DNA of 64,000 bases, taken from Candidatus Nanopelagicales bacterium (lineage in GTDB: Bacteria; Actinomycetota; Actinomycetes; S36-B12). The DNA is taken from positions 101,956 to 165,955 of the forward strand of contig JABAYF010000016.1 in NCBI GenBank assembly GCA_018609125.1. The letters run 5' to 3'. Below the pieces are notes generated by a model. It had not been told where the DNA came from. It did no database searches and saw nothing but the letters and a program-made list of their open reading frames with translations. Shown here one piece after another: positions 58,334-64,000 of this stretch (the stretch's first letter is position 1; every line of letters begins with the position of its first letter). The translations under genes were made by a program, and so were the position numbers.

Positions 58334-58465
58334 TCACTCCAGCAAGGCCTGCCCGACCCAGCCACCTGAGGCGGCCCCCCTGGTCGTATTTGTAGCCACG
58401 GCGTGGGAAAAGGCCGACAGCCCTCCTGTGATCACACCAAATGCGGCGATCTTGGCGACTCGCAT
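58334..58465 (-). CDS. Possible 43-aa peptide gene at the end of the ole operon
   Basis: An ATG 7 bp after the oleD stop, preceded by GAAGG at about 4-nt spacing inside the oleD end, opens a frame of 43 codons ending TGA. The product begins MRVAKIAAFGVITGGLSAFS: a basic N-terminus with a moderately hydrophobic stretch (about 6-24), then a polar tail. It could be a secreted or membrane peptide, or chance. Too short for family recognition. Confidence 0.4.
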   Translation of the reverse strand: MRVAKIAAFGVITGGLSAFSHAVATNTTRGAASGGWVGQALLE

Positions 58466-58472
58466 CACGCCT

Positions 58473-59513
58473 TCAGGCTAAACCGGCCGACCCGATGGTG
58501 TCTGGTCCCCCACCCGTATTGGATCCGACCTGGGCGAACCAGTGACTGAGTAGTTCAAAGCCCCGTTCCAGGGTCACCGTTGGTTGCCAGGCCAAAGCCG
58601 CCATGGTGGGTCTGATGTCAAACCAGTGCGCGGTGGCTAACTGTTCGGCCACGAATGGGGTGATTGGCGGCTCTCCCTCACGGTTCAACCGCTCCCAAGC
58701 TGCGCTCACGCCTCTGGCGCCCGTAACCGCGACCCGGTAGGGAACATGGCGGGTGGGGGCTGGCGCCTGCCCCGCACGTGCCAGCCTTGTCAACATTTCT
58801 TTTACCGTGCGCGGTTGTCCGTTCGAAACGATAAATGCGCTGCCATTGACCAGCGGGTCTGCACATCGGTCCACCGCGGCGGCTAGGGCGGTGCCCGCGT
58901 TGTCAATGTAGGTCGTGTCGATGAGTGCGGCGCCCGAACCAATGATGACCAGTCGACCCGCACGTGCTCGCTGGACGATGCGAGCGGTCAACTGCGAATC
59001 GCACGGGCCCCACACCAGGTGTGGGCGTATCGCGGTAACGGCCATTGCCGGTGTCGATTGGTCAAGCAACCAACTTTCGGCAACTGCTTTGCTGCGGGCG
59101 TAGTGACTGCGTGCATGTTCTGGATCTGCCGGGGTTGCCACACCACCCACCAGCGCCCGTCCAGCGTGGGCCACGGATGGGCTGGAGACGTACACAAACC
59201 GCGTTGCTCCTGCTTCTTGCGCACAGGCAAAGACTGTTTGGGTGCCAACGACGTTTGCGGTCTGAAATTCTTGCCAGGGGCCGGTGACCTCCACCCGAGC
59301 CGCAGCATGAACGACAGCGTCAACACCCTGCATCGCCGAGAGCACACTATGGCGATCGGTGATGCTGCCGACATGAGCGCTGATGCCCAGGGAAAGCAAA
59401 TGATCGGGCAGCGAACCACGCTGGAGAGTGGTGACCTGGTGACCGTTGGCGATCAACGCCTGGGCAGCAGCTCCCCCCACCACACCGGATGCCCCGGTAA
59501 CCAGCACCTTCAT
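58473..59513 (-). CDS. oleD: 2-alkyl-3-oxoalkanoate reductase OleD
   Basis: 346 aa extended SDR. N-terminal TGASGVVGGAAAQAL, then the YVSSPS segment and the catalytic YARSK (SHYARSKAVAE near residue 138), with HLVWGP beyond. In the olefin pathway OleD reduces the 2-alkyl-3-ketoacid made by OleA to the beta-hydroxy acid using NADPH. The ATG overlaps the oleBC stop by 4 bp. Order oleA-oleBC-oleD is as described in Micrococcus luteus. Confidence 0.9.
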   Translation of the reverse strand: MKVLVTGASGVVGGAAAQALIANGHQVTTLQRGSLPDHLLSLGISAHVGSITDRHSVLSAMQGVDAVVHAAARVEVTGPWQEFQTANVVGTQTVFACAQEAGATRFVYVSSPSVAHAGRALVGGVATPADPEHARSHYARSKAVAESWLLDQSTPAMAVTAIRPHLVWGPCDSQLTARIVQRARAGRLVIIGSGAALIDTTYIDNAGTALAAAVDRCADPLVNGSAFIVSNGQPRTVKEMLTRLARAGQAPAPTRHVPYRVAVTGARGVSAAWERLNREGEPPITPFVAEQLATAHWFDIRPTMAALAWQPTVTLERGFELLSHWFAQVGSNTGGGPDTIGSAGLA

Positions 59514-62080
59514 GAAGACCGACCGCCATTGGCGGAGCCGGCTAAAAACACAGCCGCCTCGGCCGCGATGCGGCCCCGATTTATCTTGGACCGGTGTCGT
59601 ACGTCAACGGGCAGTTCGGGGATCTGAATCACCGCCGCAACATCGTGACCGGTTGTGTCGTAGACGGCCTGGCGAATTTTCATCGTCAGATCAACATCGG
59701 CCACACGCATGCCGCGCGGGCTACCGGGCAAGGCGATGACGATCACCTGGCCACCGCGTGGGCCAACGCCGACACAACCGGCGAGGGCCGTGCCCGCTAC
59801 CTCAGCCGCAACGTGCTCGATCGCGACTGGGGTAACCGGCCCCTGTGCTGTGGTGATCACGTGTGCCAACCGGCCTTCGATCCACAGCCGACCGTCGGCA
59901 TCAAGATGTCCGACATCGCCGGTGCGATGCGAGTCGTCTGCGGTGCGGCTTCGCCATTGTTGAGCCCATCGCCGGTCATAACCAGACATCACCCAATTTG
60001 CCTTGACGATGACCTCGCCGCTGACTCCAGGTGTGGAGACCGGATCAGATGTGTCGCCGGCGCTGGTAAACGGCGCGATACCGATGGTGACACCGTCAAG
60101 GGGCCGACCCACCAGGACGCCAGATTCAGCAGGAGCGTTGCGCAATTGATCGAGATCCACATGCGTTAGTGGTAACGCCTCGGTCATGCCATAGGGGGTA
60201 GCAATTGCGGTGTTGGGCAGCGCTTGTGCGGCCTGTTCCAAAGTGGCCACCGGGACCGGAGCACCGGCGACCAAAAGTTGACGAAGGTGCCGCGGGCGAG
60301 CTGATGTGTGCGCGGCAGTGTCGATGATTGCGCGAAGTCCGGTGGGTGATGTCCAGGCGATCGTTCCTTGAACCTGTTCTGCAGCAGCGCTAAATGCTTC
60401 CATCGTGAGAGTGCTGGGGTCGGTGATATCCATTGCAGGAATCGCCGATGCGGCGCCAAGAGCCGGGCCTAAGACCGCCCAGGGAGCAAAAGCGGCCACC
60501 AAGGCGTCACGCCCTGGTTGCAGATCATAGGTACGTGTGAGCACCGAGCACAGTTCTCGCAAGCGGTGATGGGAATACAAAACACCCTTAGCCGGTCCGG
60601 TTGAACCAGACGTGAAGGCGATGAGGGCAGCGTCGGTGGAGACCGGGGTTGGTGTGTCGACACCAGCCGAAATCACTGCTCGCCCAGCATCGGCCACTTC
60701 AGCCAGGGTGGCATCCACGCGTAAGCCGCGGCGAAGTTCCGTGGTCATCTCACCAGCGAGAATGCGCAGGCCCGGCACCGACAGTGTTCTGGCTAAACCG
60801 ATACCGGCAGCGATACCGATGACGTGGCGCACATGTGAACCGCGCAACGCTCGACGCATGCCAGAAATACCCAACCCGGAATCAGCAACTACCACTACCG
60901 CGCCCAGTCGCCAACAGGCGTAAACCGCGGCAACAAGATCGGGGCCGGGAGTGATCAACATGGCGACGCGCTCACCAGGACGTACACCGCGCGCCACCAG
61001 CCCAGCCGCGAGCACCTCGACGCGCTCGGTGAGTTGACCCCAGGTGGCCTGACGCCCAGAACCCATATCGGCCAGCGCGACATCGTCGCTGCGGCCAGGA
61101 TTCACCGACATGTACTGCCCGGTGGCTACTGGATCGGTACGCAACTGCGCCTGATCTGCTCCCGGTAAACCCTGCAGTTGCATCCACGCGATCGCATCGC
61201 TGATAGCCGTGGGCGCATCCTCGGTGACCAGATGGCCCGCCTTTTCGTAGCGGTGTACGTCGGCACGCGGAAGTCGTTGCAGAAGATCGCGAAGGTAGAC
61301 ATCGGAAAAGACCGGATCATCGACTCCCCAGGACAAGAACACCGGGATATCAAGATCGCAGATATCCGCCGCGATTTGGTCAAGGGTGGCGGCACTGGGA
61401 TGGTCTGGGTTCAACGGAATATCAGCCACGAAATCTGCCACTGCCCCACGACGATCCGCGCTCAGATATGGCGCCCGATACGCATCGCGCACATCATCGG
61501 CAAGTGGGTCGGCGGCCAGCCGAGAAAGGGTGGTGGTTCCGTTCACGAATGTCGGTGTCTTCCTTGTCACGAGATCGTGAATCGGCCGCCATCGTGCGGC
61601 CTTAATGAGTCGTGGCGCTGCCGCTTGTGCTGGCTGATGTACCGCGGTGTTGAACAAAACAGCGGCACTCACCTGTTCCTTGTGAGCAAGCAACCACCCC
61701 AGCGACACAGGGCCACCCCAGTCGTGCGCGACGGTCATCACGGGGCCGCTCACGCCCATGACCTCGGTGAGGCGGCCCAGATCGGTGACCCGATCTGCCA
61801 GTCGTCGGGGGGTGGTCCGCTGTGAATAGCCCATCCCTAGTTGGTCTACCGCGATTACGCGCCAGTCTGCCGGCGCATGGGCCAACAGTTCGCGCCACAG
61901 GTATGCCCAGGTCGGATTGCCATGGACGGCTAAAACCGTGAGGGAAGCCACACCGGCAGCAGGGCGGTGCAGTACGTGCCATTCCTGGCCATCAACCATG
62001 ACCAGTTCAGACCATGCTGGGTCCAGACCCGGGAGTCCATCCGGGGGCAATGAGGCGTTGCCAGCTGATGAATCAGACAC
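59510..62080 (-). CDS. oleBC: OleB-OleC fusion: beta-lactone decarboxylase and beta-lactone synthetase
   Basis: 856 aa two-domain protein. Residues 1-300 are a haloalkane-dehalogenase-like alpha/beta hydrolase (OleB) with VHGNPTWAYLW, nucleophile Asp120 in AHDWGG, and His283 in KAGHLVTED. Residues 325-850 are an AMP-forming ligase-like domain (OleC) with the phosphate loop TSGSTGPAKGV at 490-500, YGMTEALPLTH, HRTGDVGHLD and the C-terminal SKINRGRIA. OleC closes the beta-hydroxy acid to a beta-lactone; OleB removes CO2 to give the cis-olefin. The fusion is known from actinobacteria. It starts with GTG 3 bp after oleA. OleC is a substrate-activating domain, not a CoA ligase. Confidence 0.93.
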   Translation of the reverse strand: MSDSSAGNASLPPDGLPGLDPAWSELVMVDGQEWHVLHRPAAGVASLTVLAVHGNPTWAYLWRELLAHAPADWRVIAVDQLGMGYSQRTTPRRLADRVTDLGRLTEVMGVSGPVMTVAHDWGGPVSLGWLLAHKEQVSAAVLFNTAVHQPAQAAAPRLIKAARWRPIHDLVTRKTPTFVNGTTTLSRLAADPLADDVRDAYRAPYLSADRRGAVADFVADIPLNPDHPSAATLDQIAADICDLDIPVFLSWGVDDPVFSDVYLRDLLQRLPRADVHRYEKAGHLVTEDAPTAISDAIAWMQLQGLPGADQAQLRTDPVATGQYMSVNPGRSDDVALADMGSGRQATWGQLTERVEVLAAGLVARGVRPGERVAMLITPGPDLVAAVYACWRLGAVVVVADSGLGISGMRRALRGSHVRHVIGIAAGIGLARTLSVPGLRILAGEMTTELRRGLRVDATLAEVADAGRAVISAGVDTPTPVSTDAALIAFTSGSTGPAKGVLYSHHRLRELCSVLTRTYDLQPGRDALVAAFAPWAVLGPALGAASAIPAMDITDPSTLTMEAFSAAAEQVQGTIAWTSPTGLRAIIDTAAHTSARPRHLRQLLVAGAPVPVATLEQAAQALPNTAIATPYGMTEALPLTHVDLDQLRNAPAESGVLVGRPLDGVTIGIAPFTSAGDTSDPVSTPGVSGEVIVKANWVMSGYDRRWAQQWRSRTADDSHRTGDVGHLDADGRLWIEGRLAHVITTAQGPVTPVAIEHVAAEVAGTALAGCVGVGPRGGQVIVIALPGSPRGMRVADVDLTMKIRQAVYDTTGHDVAAVIQIPELPVDVRHRSKINRGRIAAEAAVFLAGSANGGRSS

Positions 62081-62083
62081 CGA

Positions 62084-63118
62084 CTACCAGGTAATTTCGA
62101 TGACCATGGCGTTCAGACCCGAACCAATGCCAAGGCATGCCACGCGGTCACCGGCGCGCAGTTCGTCGCGCTGTTTGGCCAGGGTGAAAGGAATGGAGGC
62201 CGGGCCGATATTGCCGTACATGGGAAAGGTCAGCGGTGTGCGGTCAGAATCCAAGCCGAGAGCTGCGGTGACCGCTGCCGTGTGCACATTGGACACCTGA
62301 TGCATGACGTACAGGTCAAGGTCGTTCCAATCAAAGGTGCCGGCTACTTCTGTCCACAGGTCAACAGCCAGTTGCAGGCCGGCCTCTAGGAGAGCGTGGG
62401 AATCAGTCTTCATCTCGGTCAAATCTCCCACGCATAAACGATGATGCTGGGTGGCAGCACGGGCGGCTCCCCCGACGAAGCGATGACCCGAGGTGTGATC
62501 ACTGGCCCGTCCGAGCACCATGGCCGCACCCCCGGAACCAAGAGTAAGCGTGGCGAAATTATCGAACACATCCTGCGCGGTGGCATCCGGGGCAGACAGC
62601 CGTTCAATGGTGCGCTGCTGTGGCTCGCGGCTACCTTCACCATCGACGATCAACGCGTAATCAATTTGACCGGAGTCGATCATGAGCCCGGCTAGCTGCA
62701 TGCCGTTGACGAACCCGAGGCAGGCATTGGACAGGTCGAAATTAAGTGCTGAGGTTGGCAGCGATAATTGGTGGTGCACATCAACGGCAGCCGAGGGTTC
62801 CAGATTGGTTCGACATACGGAGGTGTCGATCAGTAGGCCCACCTGATTGGCATCAATGCCGGCATCGGCGAGGGCCTTGGCACCGGCCATGACCGCGGCA
62901 TCAGCAAAACTGACATCTTCTGGCCACCAACGTCGTTCCTTGATGCCGGCGAGGCCTTCGAGTAGGCCCGGCCGCAGTTCTAGCCGCTCATAGGTGGAGG
63001 CGAGGGCTTCATCGAATTCTGCTGAGGTGACCACGATGGGTGCCTCAGCAATGGATACGGACAGCACGGCGGTGTCGCGAAACATCGAGGTGGCGTTGCC
63101 AGGTGCCGTGCCGGTCAT
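62084..63118 (-). CDS. oleA: Thiolase-fold OleA, head-to-head acyl-CoA condensation
   Basis: 344 aa. The nucleophile is Cys133 in FDLSNACLGFVNG, and the family-specific Glu107 is in TNLEPSAAVDVHH. A His in YVMHQVSNVHTAA and an Asn in MYGNIGPASIPF complete the active site. It condenses two long-chain acyl-CoAs to a 2-alkyl-3-ketoacid, the first step of cis-olefin synthesis. GGAGAG lies about 6 nt before the ATG. It is the first gene of the operon; the promoter should lie in 63119-63247. Confidence 0.94.
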   Translation of the reverse strand: MTGTAPGNATSMFRDTAVLSVSIAEAPIVVTSAEFDEALASTYERLELRPGLLEGLAGIKERRWWPEDVSFADAAVMAGAKALADAGIDANQVGLLIDTSVCRTNLEPSAAVDVHHQLSLPTSALNFDLSNACLGFVNGMQLAGLMIDSGQIDYALIVDGEGSREPQQRTIERLSAPDATAQDVFDNFATLTLGSGGAAMVLGRASDHTSGHRFVGGAARAATQHHRLCVGDLTEMKTDSHALLEAGLQLAVDLWTEVAGTFDWNDLDLYVMHQVSNVHTAAVTAALGLDSDRTPLTFPMYGNIGPASIPFTLAKQRDELRAGDRVACLGIGSGLNAMVIEITW

Positions 63119-63247
63119 GTCTTGCTCTCCTGCCCTATGGCGTGGTGGTGCGTCTTATCCTCACACGTTCTCAACGGTCACGCTCTCATGCGACTGATTT
63201 GGCCCACTTCTGACAGGGTCAACGATGGCCAAAATAGTCGACCTGGT

Positions 63248-63814
63248 TCAACGTCGATGCCGGTCTACGGCACGGTCAATGAGTCTGGCATATGCCACAC
63301 CCCCGGTGGACTCCACGGGGTGGTAGCCATCGCGGTAGAACCAATCATTGCGGTTATCAGACAATCGGTGCCAGTCGATCATGCGCACACGAGGGCCCTT
63401 AAACGACCGGTCACATCGGCGCAGAGTGGCGTTGTTGCTGGATTCCCATGAGGCGGGAACACGAACGGTAACGAAGAAGACCGTGCGGGTGCTGCGCGCG
63501 ATGCGAACAGCTCGCTTGCAATCATTCAAGGTGATGGTGCCGTTGGTGCCCAGGTGCACCACAACATTGCGTGGCAGCCGGCTCCCATAGCTTTTTAAGA
63601 TTCCGGGCAGAGCGGAAAATTGGCGACTCACGGCGTAGTTGACTTTGAAGCCGCGCGATTTCAGGGCCTGTGGGTTCATGCCCGTGACCGAATCGCCGAT
63701 GACCAAGCGCCCCGCGGGGGCTGGACTGGCGGCGTGAGCCGGAACCGTCGTGACGGTGAGTGCGGTTGCGAGAAGGACCGCTGTTGCCAGGGCCGCTGTA
63801 TGGCCGGGGGTCAT
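63248..63814 (-). CDS. Secreted SGNH-hydrolase-like protein
   Basis: 188 aa. A signal peptide (AALATAVLLATALTVTTVPAHA, cut near residue 28) leads into GDSVTGM, then YAVSRQF, VVHLGTNGTIT and a C-terminal DGYHP. These are the Ser, Asn and Asp-His blocks of the SGNH fold, in the same spacing as in the C-terminal domain of the membrane acyltransferase at 18600-20519. It probably acts outside the membrane as an esterase or acyl-transfer partner. AGGAAG precedes the ATG at 63814. The remaining 186 bp to the window end show nothing. Confidence 0.78.
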   Translation of the reverse strand: MTPGHTAALATAVLLATALTVTTVPAHAASPAPAGRLVIGDSVTGMNPQALKSRGFKVNYAVSRQFSALPGILKSYGSRLPRNVVVHLGTNGTITLNDCKRAVRIARSTRTVFFVTVRVPASWESSNNATLRRCDRSFKGPRVRMIDWHRLSDNRNDWFYRDGYHPVESTGGVAYARLIDRAVDRHRR

Positions 63815-64000
63815 GATGTTCCATCTTCCTAACACCTCGCCACTATGCCACGAAAGGTGTCGCGAAACCCGACAGCAACACTGCTGGCCACCGCTGTGCA
63901 CTAGTTCCAGGACCATCTCCGCGAACAAGTCCTATCACGGCTAAGCGATTGTGGGGCAATGGAAATAGCTGTTGTCGGGGGTTGTGTGTGTCAGTGTGAT

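Overview
The window looks like one contiguous chromosomal stretch of a medium- to high-GC Actinomycetota (Actinomycetia). It has the actinobacterial gene order argS-lysA-hom-thrC-thrB-rho-rpmE-prfA-prmC-tsaC-glyA-wecA-atp operon, a NucS (EndoMS) mismatch endonuclease, the GlgE maltosyltransferase branch of glycogen metabolism, separate ATP synthase b and delta genes, and a MurA with Asp in place of the catalytic Cys. No IS element, prophage, CRISPR array or rRNA was seen. One tRNA (Arg, anticodon CCG) is present. The genus cannot be named from this sequence alone.

Layout. (1) 134-3810: a GT4 alpha-glucan glycosyltransferase facing a left-handed group of a hexapeptide acyltransferase, a SAM methyltransferase and an enoyl-CoA hydratase. 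The set recalls the mycobacterial methylglucose-lipopolysaccharide neighbourhood. (2) 3895-13036: storage-glucan genes glgX, glgP, glgE and glgB. (3) 13033-18477: a thioredoxin/TPR protein, then acyl-CoA genes: meaB, thiolase, methylmalonyl-CoA epimerase, an unlisted 58-aa membrane protein and crotonyl-CoA carboxylase/reductase. (4) 18600-28195: an OafA-type acyltransferase fused to an SGNH domain, SDR, hydrolase, small zinc-site protein, tandem-fused 3-hydroxyacyl-CoA dehydrogenase, aldehyde dehydrogenase, nucS and an ABC exporter pair. (5) 28192-32492: ethylmalonyl-CoA mutase, small membrane protein, murA and a PduO-type cobalamin adenosyltransferase. Together with region 3 this gives the core of the ethylmalonyl-CoA pathway and the enzyme supplying its B12 cofactor. 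(6) 32493-40534: complete F1Fo ATP synthase operon, read leftwards. (7) 40639-54930: cell-wall lipid-linked sugar transferase, glyA, translation-termination genes, rho, and the Thr/Lys pathway with argS. (8) 55231-57481: cold-shock protein with a strong terminator, a small membrane protein, tRNA-Arg and an MFS exporter. (9) 57519-58288: a two-gene unit of an eRF1-fold-like protein and an uncharacterised partner. (10) 58334-63118: long-chain olefin cluster oleA-oleBC(fusion)-oleD followed by a possible 43-aa gene. (11) 63248-63814: a secreted SGNH-like protein related to the C-terminal domain of the acyltransferase in region 4.

A recurring feature is a TANNNT hexamer placed 6-8 nt before a start codon that has no Shine-Dalgarno sequence. 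I count eleven cases, which suggests extensive leaderless transcription. It also settles several start sites. The most promising things to follow up are the eRF1-like pair, the MGLP-like cluster in an apparently non-mycobacterial genome, the small ORF appended to the ole operon, and the operator-like inverted repeats beside the ethylmalonyl-CoA genes.
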